64,000 bases of DNA from Planctomycetota bacterium (GTDB lineage: Bacteria; Planctomycetota; B15-G4; SIAN01). The position numbers were made by a program, and so were the translations under genes. Where the stretch lies: the NCBI GenBank assembly GCA_016795285.1, contig JAEUIC010000022.1, positions 124,001-188,000 on the forward strand. The letters run 5' to 3'. The notes under the pieces were generated by a model. That model ran no database searches and was not told the DNA's origin. It saw only the letters and a program-made list of their open reading frames with translations. Positions 29,401 through 37,482 of the stretch are shown here, one piece after another. How positions within the stretch are numbered: the stretch's first letter is position 1; the number at the start of each line of letters is the position of its first letter.

Positions 29401-30026
29401 TCGCCGCACCCTTCGCGGCCTCCTTCAACGACGGAGAGCTTGGCGTCGGGATGCGACGGCGAGTCGAGGCCGGCGAGGCCGCGTTGCGCGTGCCAGGTCG
29501 CGTGCACCTGCAGGTCGCCGACCGCGCCGGCGTCGTGCGGCAGCGGGATCTCGAGCGTCTCGAGGCCGAGGTCGTCGCGCACGACGTGGGCGTAGCTGAG
29601 CTTGATGCGGACGGTGTCGCGCGCCGGGATCGGGAAGACGTTGACCCGGAAGTCGCGCCAGCCGACCTGCTCGAGCAGCCCCGGGTCCTTCTGCTTGCGG
29701 ACGATCGCGTCGTAGGTGGCGCGCGCCTCCTTCGCCTCCAGCACCTTGCCCTGCTGCTCGCGCCCCGCCATCCACATCGAGAAGGCGCCGATCACCGCGT
29801 CCTCGGGCAGCTGGAAGCGGAAGACCCCTTCCTGCACGCGGTCGGTCGTGTTGCGGAACGTCTCCTCGACGACGACGCGCGCGACCCCCTCCTCGACGAC
29901 CGCAGCAGCGTGGAACTCCTCGATGCGGACCAGCCCGTCGCGCAGCGTCAGGCTCTGCGCGGGCAGCGGAGCGGCGAGCGGTGCCGCGAGGAGCGCGAGG
30001 GCAGCGAGCGGCGGTGCGATGCGCAT
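26463..30026 (-). CDS. Exported VIT / von Willebrand A domain protein with C-terminal HEAT repeats
   Basis: 1187 residues. Start ATG 30026 has GGAG 7 bases upstream and a signal peptide (PPLAALALLAAPLAAPLPAQS). Residues about 25-170 are a VIT domain (VEETFRNTTDRVQEGVFRFQ, KVLEAKEARATYD). The vWA domain has an intact MIDAS: Asp274 in DRSGSM, TGGTNIQEA and FLTDGDPTVGE, so metal-dependent ligand binding is expected. A Pro/Gly-rich linker follows. About residues 690-1187 are HEAT/PBS-lyase-like helical repeats (ALAQALALLHADG, TAAAQALGQLRDRAA, GLAVTALGLLAD). The VIT-vWA pair resembles inter-alpha-trypsin inhibitor heavy chains. The role is probably envelope or extracellular adhesion; partner unknown. 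Confidence 0.85.
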   Translation of the reverse strand: MRIAPPLAALALLAAPLAAPLPAQSLTLRDGLVRIEEFHAAAVVEEGVARVVVEETFRNTTDRVQEGVFRFQLPEDAVIGAFSMWMAGREQQGKVLEAKEARATYDAIVRKQKDPGLLEQVGWRDFRVNVFPIPARDTVRIKLSYAHVVRDDLGLETLEIPLPHDAGAVGDLQVHATWHAQRGLAGLDSPSHPDAKLSVVEGGREGCGEARFASDGVVPVRRFELRALPRRDGFDLALLAHRPAGAEEGFFLARVVPRLAAPPRIGRDLVFVVDRSGSMAGVKLEQARAALLAGLATLKPGDRFDVVSFSSDVTSLARTLGRRGLLDVSSAHVSAARQAAAELDATGGTNIQEALLTALKGFEPAPERLAAIVFLTDGDPTVGETQPERLLAAWRAACGSTRLFAFGVGNGVKEFLLSKLASEGRGAARYVEEGDDLEVPLAALYERLKTPLLLEPTFEIEGAGITVLDREPRRLPDLCQQRALLIAGRYRGSGAARLHLRGIGEQGRVDLVVPIELPAATPARPHVAQLWAKTRVERLLDDLRIGGPNAEIADEVKRLGLDHALVTPYTSFLVLEPQPLAAANDATRRTVDDGTTHDRLPADSVPASAGGPAAPAPGSVTSGASGFLTGRAKASPGGGNYNGPNGTAPTTGGMGARRSGGEGFERWEFWWEHRKEALLAAARPSSRAPLPAELQRELLPALLDALQSDEAEVAEAAALALARACVPERAYVGDRVVPALLQALHHSSAKVRRTVTVALGITGRAEAIEPLCALLADRANGDALQRAFAATALGLLHADAARADLWAATASEAPIDVAACAVLALGQMSRDHEALLEPLLARLDDRSLNVYVRAQVPAALVRLAEQSPTSAALVRRHLAALVERFAHDRTDQDLRRSLALALGRLATLADEAVFTALTEAVVRSNDDQTRHFALYALAELGARDADIAAHEAEHDVLEAFLLRELTQPKRITHQPHAALALGLYLQNRALPAETRERIGRKLQEMLTTQSNPSYQGAMALALGWSDCQAALPALLQLLEKTNDTGLKGYLAQALALLHADGTAPLLRAKLDAAGLEPRTRLQYARALAMLRDHDAVEPLLRLLQHGATLIESTAAAQALGQLRDRAAFEPLLALAADPQQSPLARGLAVTALGLLADPDPQPWNAALGRDVNYRAKVAALAELLDLP

Positions 30027-30197
30027 GGAACTTCTCCGGCGCCGCGCGTCGCACGAGGCGATCGCAAGCGGCGTCGGAGGAGAGCGAACGTCGTTCCAGC
30101 GCGGTTGCGGCGGTGCTGCGCGCAACTCCCCGCGTTCAAACGTGGCGAGGCGGTGACGCCACGCGCGACGCGGCGGCCGCGCCCGCCGCGCGTCGCG

Positions 30198-32078
30198 TCA
30201 CCAGTCGAGCCCGCCGACCACCGCTTCGACCAATGGCGTGTAGCCGATGCCCCCTTCGACGCCGGGCAACGCCAGCACCGCTTGCGCGAAGTAGCGCTTG
30301 CCGGTGGCGAAGAGCGCGGGGTCGGCCGGGACCTCGACATCGATGACGCCGGCGACGCCGTTCATCACGAAGGGGCGCACGAGGTAGTCGCTCACCAGCA
30401 GGTGGGGCGTCTCGGGTGTCGTGGCATCGCCGAGCCCGACCAGCAGCAGCCCGAGCGTCGACGGCTCGAGCGAGCAGGCGACGCGCACGCGTGCCGTGGT
30501 GCCGAGCAGCGGCGGCGCGGCGAGATCGATGGTCGGCACGAGGCTCGGATCGAGATCGTCGCCGGCCCAGCCGCTGCCGCGGATCGAGGAGCTGGCGTCG
30601 ACGCCGTCGGCGGCGGAGAAGCACCAGACGTGGCCGAGCTCGCCGCCGCCCGCCGGGTCGTTGATGTGAGCCGTGCCGACCAAGAGGTCGTCGCCCGCGT
30701 CGGGGCGGTCGGGCTCGAGCAGCGAGGTGGTGAGTCGTCCGCGCGCCGAGATGCGGCCGAGCTTGTCGTTCTGCGCGCGCCCCTCGATGGACCAGCGCGG
30801 CCGCCATGCGGGCGTGCTCGCCTCGAACTCGAAGCAGCTGACGAGCCCGCGCTTCTCGAAGTGGTGGCGCGCGGCCACGAAGAGCTCGTGCTTGATTCGG
30901 TCGCCGGGAGGCGGGTCGAGCAGGTAGTCGCCGCTGTCGATGAAAGCGCCGAAGAACGAGCCGGGCGCCGCGCCGACCGAGCTGCCGGGCAGCAGGAGCG
31001 GCAACGCGCCGAGCGTCTCGCCGAACCACATCGCCACGTAGTTGCCGTTCTCGGCGAGGCCGAAGTCGTTGCGGTAGGTGCCGGGCGCGCCGATCAGGAG
31101 TTCGGGCTTCGCGGCGGGATCCTCGCTCAGGTCGGGGACCACGTGGATCGCGTAGCCGAACCAGTCGTGGTGCTTGGTGCCGACGAGGCGTCGAGTCGGC
31201 ACGGAGGTCAGGCCCGAGTAGATCCAGACCGCGCCGCATTCCGCGACCGGTCCGTTGTTCCACGAGTAGTCGCCGATCGCGAGGTCGATCTGGCCGTCAC
31301 CGTCGACGTCGCGGCGGAAGCTCGCGACTGCGGTGGAGTGGCCCGCCTTGCGCGTCGAGCCCGGGTTCACGTCCCAGGTGTAGAGCGGCGCGAGCGTGCG
31401 TCCGGAGATGAGGAGCGTCCAGCGGTAGCGGCCCGCACCGGCGATCAGGAAATCGTCGTGGTGGTCCCCGTTGACGTCGCCGGCCGGGGCAAGCGCGGCG
31501 CCGAAGTCGCCTTGGCTGCCATCGGGGCCGTCGCGTCCGTCCCGATCGACGAGGTCCTCGATCTCGCCGATCAGTTCCGGGACATCTGGATCGCGCAGCG
31601 AGCGGCCCGAGTAGACGCGCACGTAGGCGCGGTGGTCGTCGGTGCTGCTGCTCGGCGCCGCGATGGCGAAGTCCTCGACGCCGTCGCGATCGATGTCGCC
31701 GAGCCGCGCCAGCTCGCTCCCGAAGTCGTCCTCGGCAGCGGCCCCATGCCACGCTCGCAACGGCGCGCCGAGATGGCGGCCCGAGAAGAGGTACGCGCTG
31801 CCGACCTTGCGCTCATCGGCCCCGATCTTCCCGTTGCCGTCGAGGTCGACGTCCGTGTTGGGGGCGCCGACCAGGAAGTCGTCGAAGCGGTCGCCGTCGA
31901 CGTCGTCGATCCACTCGACGCGACCGAACCAGTCACGCAGGCGTTCGGACGGCAGCTCGAAGACGCAGGTCGCCTGCGCCGCCGCAGTCGTTCCGATCGA
32001 AGCCAGCGCTGGCACGCCCAGCAAGCCGAGCGAGATTCCGGTCGATCGTCGCCACCGCCCCCCATTCCTCTCGCGCAT
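30198..32078 (-). CDS. Exported FG-GAP (integrin-alpha-like) beta-propeller protein
   Basis: 626 residues with AGGAG before the ATG and a signal peptide (ISLGLLGVPALASIGTTAAAQ). At least five FG-GAP-type blades with calcium loops are visible: DVDGDRFDDFLVGAP, DIDRDGVEDFAIAAP, DVNGDHHDDFLIAG, DVDGDGQIDLAIGD. The last 125 residues (from GSGWAGDDLDP) are a more divergent form of the C-terminal beta module seen in four other secreted proteins here. It is the last gene of the run that begins with the three DUF3179 genes and starts 135 bp after them. Confidence 0.8.
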   Translation of the reverse strand: MRERNGGRWRRSTGISLGLLGVPALASIGTTAAAQATCVFELPSERLRDWFGRVEWIDDVDGDRFDDFLVGAPNTDVDLDGNGKIGADERKVGSAYLFSGRHLGAPLRAWHGAAAEDDFGSELARLGDIDRDGVEDFAIAAPSSSTDDHRAYVRVYSGRSLRDPDVPELIGEIEDLVDRDGRDGPDGSQGDFGAALAPAGDVNGDHHDDFLIAGAGRYRWTLLISGRTLAPLYTWDVNPGSTRKAGHSTAVASFRRDVDGDGQIDLAIGDYSWNNGPVAECGAVWIYSGLTSVPTRRLVGTKHHDWFGYAIHVVPDLSEDPAAKPELLIGAPGTYRNDFGLAENGNYVAMWFGETLGALPLLLPGSSVGAAPGSFFGAFIDSGDYLLDPPPGDRIKHELFVAARHHFEKRGLVSCFEFEASTPAWRPRWSIEGRAQNDKLGRISARGRLTTSLLEPDRPDAGDDLLVGTAHINDPAGGGELGHVWCFSAADGVDASSSIRGSGWAGDDLDPSLVPTIDLAAPPLLGTTARVRVACSLEPSTLGLLLVGLGDATTPETPHLLVSDYLVRPFVMNGVAGVIDVEVPADPALFATGKRYFAQAVLALPGVEGGIGYTPLVEAVVGGLDW

Positions 32079-32213
32079 GACCCTCTCCTGGCGTGCCGGC
32101 CGGCGGGGCTTGCACGAGCAGGAGCGTCGCCACCACCGCGAGCGCGGTCGGTGTCGACTCCGCTGCGGGCAGGCAGCGTCGGCGGTTGAGTGGGGGTGCG
32201 GGAAAGCGAGGCG

Positions 32214-33410
32214 CTACCGGCAACCTCCTGTGGCATCGCCACCGGACGGGGGCGGTGCCGGAGTCGACGGTGGCGCCGAAGGCGACGGGATTCCCGGAGC
32301 GCCGCCCCGCTGCTCGTCCTCGTCGAGCGGTGCTGCGGGCATGACGGGTGACGGTACGGTCGCGTTCGTGCCGCTGCGTCGCTCGGCGAGCGGTGGCAAC
32401 GGGCCGCCGTAGACCTCGACCTCCGCGAAGTTGTGCTCGAACCCGATTCGCTCGATCGGCACGCTCGACAGCACTCGCAACGGCCGCGCTGAGCGCAGCG
32501 GCCGCGAGCGGCCGGACACCGCGCTCCAGCGTCGCCGGCCGCCGCGCTCGAGGAGCTCGATGTCCTCGGTCACCGGGCGCGCGTCGAGCTCGATCACGTC
32601 GTCCCCGACCCGACGCGAGTAGACCGCCAGCACCTTCGGCTGCCGGCCGAACAGGATCGCGATCGGCTCGCCGCCGAGGACATCGAGCAGCAGGCCGCTC
32701 TCGGGGAATCGCGTCAGGGGATAGGCGCGCGCGGCGTCTCCCGCTCGCACCAAGAGCAGCATCCGGTCCGCCTCGCTCGGGTCCCAGATGCGGATGCGTT
32801 GGCTCCTCGTGAACTTGGCGGTGGGAGCGAGCACGCCGCTGTTGGGATACGAGGAGAGCCACGCGCCGAGGCTGGTGGTCGCGGCGGGAATCGCGTTCAA
32901 CTGGGTGCCGGTGAAGTGCCCGGCGATGGCGATTCCCGTCGCCTGGTTCCAGCTGCTCCCGGTCTCCGTGTCGTACATCGCCATGGCGCGATCGACGAGC
33001 ACGCGGAGGTTGCCGAGCGTGAGGGTCCGGTCATCGACGGTCCGCTCGTACACGACGGCGGTTTGGCACTTCACTCACCACGTGATGGCGATCGCGACGT
33101 TGTCGATGGTGTCGTTCATCACCTCGTCGACGGCGATGCGGGCGATCGGGTAGGCGCGTACGGCGTCGCCGATCCGGACCCCCAGCACGGTCTCGTCCGT
33201 GCCGATCCCTGCTTCAAGCGCCGACTCGGGGCTCAGGATCTCGCGCAGGTCGACGTGCTGCGGCGATCGCTCGCGCAACGCCAGTCGGTTCGTGTTCGGA
33301 GCGGGTGGCCCGTACTGCTCCGGGGCGGACTGCATGAGCCGCGGCAGCGCGAACGCCGTCGACGGTGCGAGCAGGAACCAGCAGCTTGCGACGCACGCGG
33401 CAATCGACAC
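32214..33410 (-). CDS. DUF3179 protein, putative selenoprotein (Sec112 encoded by TGA at 33077-33075)
   Basis: 398 residues if the in-frame TGA is read as selenocysteine. The GTG start (33410) is preceded by GGGGGAG and gives a signal peptide. Residues up to 111 (TDETVLGVRIGDAVRAYPI, DNVAIAITW) are the N-terminal half of a DUF3179 domain. After TGA the frame continues V-K-C-QTAVVYER, SSWNQATGIA and TTSLGAW, the C-terminal half. The TGA occupies the first position of the C-x-x-C motif known for this family (often CPLC), giving U-V-K-C. A hairpin at 33042-33058 could be the SECIS. A Pro/Ser-rich tail ends the protein. It is extracytoplasmic and probably redox active; the substrate is unknown. 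The alternative is a pseudogene, made unlikely by two paralogues with the same arrangement. Confidence 0.82.
33042..33058 (-). promoter_or_regulatory. SECIS-like hairpin downstream of TGA
   Basis: Starting 17 nt after the TGA, the mRNA reads CCGUCG-UGUA-CGAGCGG, a 6-bp stem with one bulged G and a UGUA loop (G at loop position 2). The loop begins 23 nt after UGA, within the range known for bacterial SECIS elements. The identical 17-mer occurs at the same distance in the other two DUF3179 genes. Confidence 0.6.
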
Positions 33411-33533
33411 GGCTCCCCCTTCCGAGCGCGCCGCCCCGAGGGCAGAGCGGAACGCCGCCCGCTGATGCGCAACCCGACGGCGGCGGCGGCAATCGACTCC
33501 GCGAGGTCGACGCGGGTCGATCGCGTCCGCCCC

Positions 33534-35516
33534 TCAGCGGCGGCCCGGCCCCTCCTTCTCGGGCGTCGGCGCGGGGGCGCCCGCGGGCGGGAGCGGTCCA
33601 CCGAAGAGCTCCGTCGCGGGGAAGTGGCGGTCGAGCGCGCTCCGATGGAGCGGCAGCGAAGGAAGCAGCCGCAACGGGGGCGCGCTCGAAGGGGGCTGCG
33701 CCGAGCCCGACAGGCCGTTCCAGCGCCGTGTCCCGCCTCGCTCCACGAGTTCGACGCCGTTGGGGATCAGCAGCGGCTCGAACTCGACCCCCTCGTGGTC
33801 GACCTGCCGCGACCACGCGCAGAGCAGCTGCAGCTGCCGCGAGCAGAGCAGCGCGATCGGCTCCTCGCCGAGCTGATCGTGCAGCAGCCCGCTCTCCGGG
33901 AAGCGGGCGAGCGGATAGGCGCGTGAGTGCTTCCCGACGCGCACGAGGAGCACCATCGACTCCTCGTCGCGTGGATCGAGGAAGCGCGCGCGCGGCGGCG
34001 GCTCGACGCCGACGGCCGGGGGGGCGATCACCCGGCTGTCGGGATGGGCGGCGAGCCACGCCCCGAGCGTGGTGGTGCACGCGGGCACGATCGGCAGGCG
34101 TCGCCCCGTGTTCTTGCCGCCGATCGAGATCCCCGTCGCCTGGTTCCAGCGGCTGCTCGTCCCCATGTCGTAGAGGATGCTCGCGCCGTCGACCGTGACT
34201 CCGAGATCGGAGAGCAGCATGGGCTGGCCGGCGAGCGTCCGCTCGTACGCGACGGCCGCTTGGCACTCCGCGCCGAACGTCGCGGCGATCGCGACCCCGC
34301 CGATCGTGTCGTTCAGGACCGCATCCTCGACGAGGCGCGCGAGCGGATAGGCGCGGGCGGCGCCGCCGAGGGCGATGCCGAGGACCGCCTCGTCATCGCC
34401 GAGGCCCGTGCGCCGCAGTTCCGCCGCAGCGAGCAGGTTGGTCGGAGCGACTTCGGTCGGAGCGCGCTTGCGACCGCGCTTGCGCGCTGGAGCTCGTTCA
34501 CGATCGCGCTCCTCGGCCGGAGGCGGGCTGCCGAAGAGCTCCACCGCCGCGAAGTTGCGGTCGACGCCGAGGCGATCGATCGGGAACGCCGTGAGCGGTC
34601 GGAGCGGTGGCGCGGAACGCGGCGGATCGGGGCGTCCCGAGATCGCGCTCCAGCGCCGCGTGCCGCCGCGCTCCGCCAGCTCGAGGCCCGCGCTCCCCGC
34701 GCGTGCCTCGAGCTCGACGATGTCCTCGCCGACCCGTCGCGACCACGCCGCCAGCACGCGAGGACGCCGTCCGAAGACGCACGCGATCGGCTCCTCGCCG
34801 AGCTGGTCGTGCAGCACGCCGTCGGCCGGGAAGCTCGCCAACGGGTAGGCGCGCAGCCGCTCGCCGAGCCGCACCATCAGGAACATCCCCTGGGCGTCGT
34901 CCTCTCCCCAGATCCGCGTGCGCTCGCGGTGCGACGCCTCGGTCAACGGCACCAGCACGCCGCTGTCGGGGTACGCGTCGAACCACGCATCGAGGGTCGT
35001 GGTGGTGACCGGCAGCGCGCGCAGCTGTTGGCCCTCGAGCGGGCCCTCGACGGCGATGCCGGTCGCCTGATTCCAGAGGCTCCCCGACTCGGGGTCGTCC
35101 ATGCCCAGCGCACGGTCGACCAACCGGCCGCTGTGGCCGAACGAGAGCAGCTGTCCCGCGACGTTCCGCTCGTACACGACGGCGGTCTGGCAGACCATTC
35201 ACCACGTGACGGCGATGGCGACGTTGTCGACCGTGTCGTTCATCACCTCGTCGAGGGCGATGCGCGCGATCGGGTAGGCGCGCGCCACGTCGCCGATCTG
35301 GACGCCGATCACCAGCTCGTCGCCGCCGATGCCGGCGCGCTGCGCGGCGACGCGGCCGATCACCTCGCGCGGCTCGACGAAGGTCGGCGGATGGCCGAGG
35401 CGGCGGTCCTGGCGGCGGGGCGCTGGCGCGCGGCGTTGCGTGTCGGGCAGCGGTGGTTCCGGCGCTGGCGGCTCCTGCCGCAACGCCGCCGCCACGAGGA
35501 TCGCGCTCCACTGCAC
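33534..35516 (-). CDS. Tandem DUF3179 protein, putative selenoprotein (Sec106 encoded by TGA at 35201-35199)
   Basis: 660 residues with Sec. The GTG start at 35516 has GGAG 5 bases upstream and lies 27 bp after the preceding DUF3179 gene, so they form an operon. Domain 1 (about 45-330) runs through VDNVAIAVTW, then U-M-V-C-QTAVVYER, SLWNQATGIAVEG and TTTLDAWF. Domain 2 (about 360-650) repeats the whole pattern (DEAVLGIALGGAARAYPLA, SRWNQATGISIGG, TTTLGAWL). At its equivalent site it reads G-A-E-C (Gly415, Cys418), so only the first domain carries the Sec position. Domain 2 may be structural or catalytically altered. Sequences flanking TGA are in one frame and belong to one domain. Confidence 0.82.
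35166..35182 (-). promoter_or_regulatory. SECIS-like hairpin downstream of TGA
   Basis: Same 17-nt hairpin (CCGUCG-UGUA-CGAGCGG) beginning 17 nt after the TGA of the tandem DUF3179 gene. The spacer between TGA and hairpin differs in sequence (AUGGUCUGCC...) but not in length. Confidence 0.6.
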
Positions 35517-35543
35517 GGTAGCTCCAGTTCCCGGCCGCGCCGC

Positions 35544-36701
35544 TCAGCGCGAGCGGTCGTCGTCCGATTCGCCGCCCTGCGGCGCGGACGGCGGCGGCGG
35601 CGCGGGGTCAGGCGGCAGCGGCGCTGCGGGTGGCACCGGCGCGGCGGGCGTGGTGGCGGTGGCGCGCTCGCCATCGCCGGGCGCGGGTGGCAAGGGGCCG
35701 CCGAACAGGTCGATGCCGCGGTAGTTGAGTTCGAGGCCGGCGCGATCGATCGGCAGGCAAGCGAGCTTCCGCAGCGGGCGCGCCGAGCGCAGCGGTCGCG
35801 AGCGGCCCGAGACCGCGCTCCAGCGCCGCCGACCGCCCCGCTCGAGCAGCTCGATGTCCTCGGTCACCGGGCGCGCGTCGAGCTCGATCACCTCGGCGCC
35901 GACCCGTCGCGAGTAGGCCGCCAGCACCTTCGGGCGGCGGCCGAAGAGGAGCGCGATCGGTTCGTCGCCGAGCGTGTCGTGCAGCAGGCCGCTCTCGGGG
36001 AAGCGGGACAGCGGGTAGGCGCGCGAGAGGGGGCCGATCTGCACCACCAGCAGCAGCGAGTCCGCCACCGCGGGGTCCCAGATGCGCACCTTCTGGCGCC
36101 AGGTGAGTTCGCTCGAAGGCGCGATCACGCCGCTGTTGGGATAGGACGCGAGCCAGGCGCCGAGGCTCGTGGTCGAGGCCGGAACCACGACGAGCTGCGT
36201 GCCGGCGTGCGTTCCGGTCATGGCGATGCCGGTCGCTTGGTTCCAGCTGCTGCCGGTCTCGGCGTCGTACATCGCCATCGCGCGGTCGACGACGAAGCCG
36301 AGGTTGCCGAAGCTGAAGAGCTGCTCGCCGATCTTCCGCTCGTACACGACGGCGGATTGGCACTTCACTCACCACGTGATGGCGATCGCGACGTTGTCGA
36401 CCGTGTCGTTCAGCACCTCCTCGACGGCGACGCGCGCGATCGGATAGGCGCGCACGGCGTCGCCGACCTTCACGCCCAGCACCGTCTCGTCCGTGCCGAT
36501 GCCGTTCATCAGCGCGGCCTTCGGGCTCAGCACCTCGCTGGCGTCGAGCGTGCGCGGCGGGCGTGCGCGCGTGGCCACCACGCGGTCGTTCGGTGCCGGC
36601 GGCCCGTAGCCGTCGAGAGGGGAGTCGGGTCGCGCCCCGGGCGCCTGTGGCCACAGGAGCGAGGAGAGGACGAAGCTCGCGACACCCCCCGTGATCGGCA
36701 C
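35544..36701 (-). CDS. DUF3179 protein, putative selenoprotein (Sec111 encoded by TGA at 36371-36369)
   Basis: 385 residues with Sec. The GTG at 36701 is chosen because it has GAGGGC upstream and aligns the N-terminus (PITGGVASFVLSSLL, then YGPPAPN) with the paralogue at 33410 (SIAACVASCWFLL, YGPPAPN). A longer frame starts at 36863. The N-terminal half ends VDNVAIAITW; after TGA the frame reads V-K-C-QSAVVYERK, SSWNQATGIAMTG and TTSLGAWLAS. U-V-K-C replaces the family's C-x-x-C. It is the first gene of the DUF3179 operon, with a signal peptide and a Pro/Ala-rich C-terminal tail. It is most similar to the 32214-33410 gene; the two probably arose by duplication around the tandem gene. Confidence 0.82.
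36336..36352 (-). promoter_or_regulatory. SECIS-like hairpin downstream of TGA
   Basis: Third copy of the 17-nt hairpin, again starting 17 nt after the in-frame TGA. It encodes A-V-V-Y-E-R with identical synonymous codons in all three genes. Confidence 0.6.
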
Positions 36702-36975
36702 GACACGCCCTCGCACGGCGCGCGCGCCGTCGGCAGGACGGAGCGTCGCGCGTCGTCCCATGCGTGAGGCGGTGGATCGTGCGGCAACGGCTTCTGCTCG
36801 GACGCGCGGCGAGAGCCGGCCGGCGAAATAAAGAAATGCGCAATCGGCGGACTCGACCGGCAATCGGCCGTGGTGGCGCGCCGCAACGGCCGGCGGCGGT
36901 CGCCTCGACCTCGTCAGCGCGCGCGTGCGGAGTTAGAACGCCGCCTCTGCCTCTTCTGCCAGTGGGGGTGCCAGC
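36702..36975. promoter_or_regulatory. Divergent intergenic region with AT-rich patch
   Basis: 274 bp between the starts of the DUF3179 operon (-) and the ECF sigma/kinase pair (+). It must hold promoters for both. The only AT-rich stretch in this GC-rich setting is aaataaagaaatg near 36827-36839; I cannot assign -35/-10 boxes with confidence. Confidence 0.35.
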
Positions 36976-37482
36976 GTGTCGTTCAAGGAACAGTTCGAGC
37001 AGCTCTACCAGGACATCAAGCGCATCGCGCGCACGCGCATGCGCGACGACGGCCAAGCGCGCGCCGTGCGCCCGACGTCGCTGGTCCACGCCGTCTACCT
37101 GCGCTGGCAGAAGGGCAAGAAGGTCGAGGCGGCGAGCCGCGAGGAGTTCCTCGGCATCGCGGCGCACATCATGCGCGAGGTGCTGGTCGACCAGGCGCGC
37201 GCCGCCAACGCCATCAAGCGCGGCGGCCGGGTGCGCCGCGTGCTGCTCGAGGACGACCACCTGGTCGAGAGCCGCCCGCAGTTCGACATCCTCGTGCTCG
37301 ACGAGGCGCTGCAGAGGCTGAAGGAGCTCCACGAGCGGCAGTACCGCGTCGTGGTGATGACCTTCTTCGCCGGGATGACGCAGCCCGAGGTGGCGCGCGC
37401 CATCGGCGTCTCGGAGCGCACGGTGCGCAACGACTGGGTCTCGGCGCAGGCGTGGATGCACGCCGAGCTCGGCGGGTCGTGA
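36976..37482 (+). CDS. ECF-type RNA polymerase sigma factor
   Basis: 168 residues from a GTG start. Region 2-like text (LYQDIKRIARTRMRDDG, RPTSLVHAVYLRW, AAHIMREVLVDQARA) and region 4 (LQRLKELHERQYRVVVMTFF, MTQPEVARAIGVSERTVRNDW) define an extracytoplasmic-function sigma factor of the planctomycete/acidobacterial type that lacks a dedicated anti-sigma. The kinase gene downstream overlaps it by four bases (GTGA), so the two are translationally coupled. Phosphorylation control by that kinase is the natural inference. Confidence 0.88.
   Translation: MSFKEQFEQLYQDIKRIARTRMRDDGQARAVRPTSLVHAVYLRWQKGKKVEAASREEFLGIAAHIMREVLVDQARAANAIKRGGRVRRVLLEDDHLVESRPQFDILVLDEALQRLKELHERQYRVVVMTFFAGMTQPEVARAIGVSERTVRNDWVSAQAWMHAELGGS

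Noticed and set aside
32214-36701. Reading the DUF3179 genes as three pairs of short separate genes or as pseudogenes
   Set aside because: Each pair is one continuous frame interrupted only by TGA, each half is an incomplete domain alone, the downstream GTG/ATG codons lack Shine-Dalgarno sequences, and the same arrangement occurs in three paralogues.
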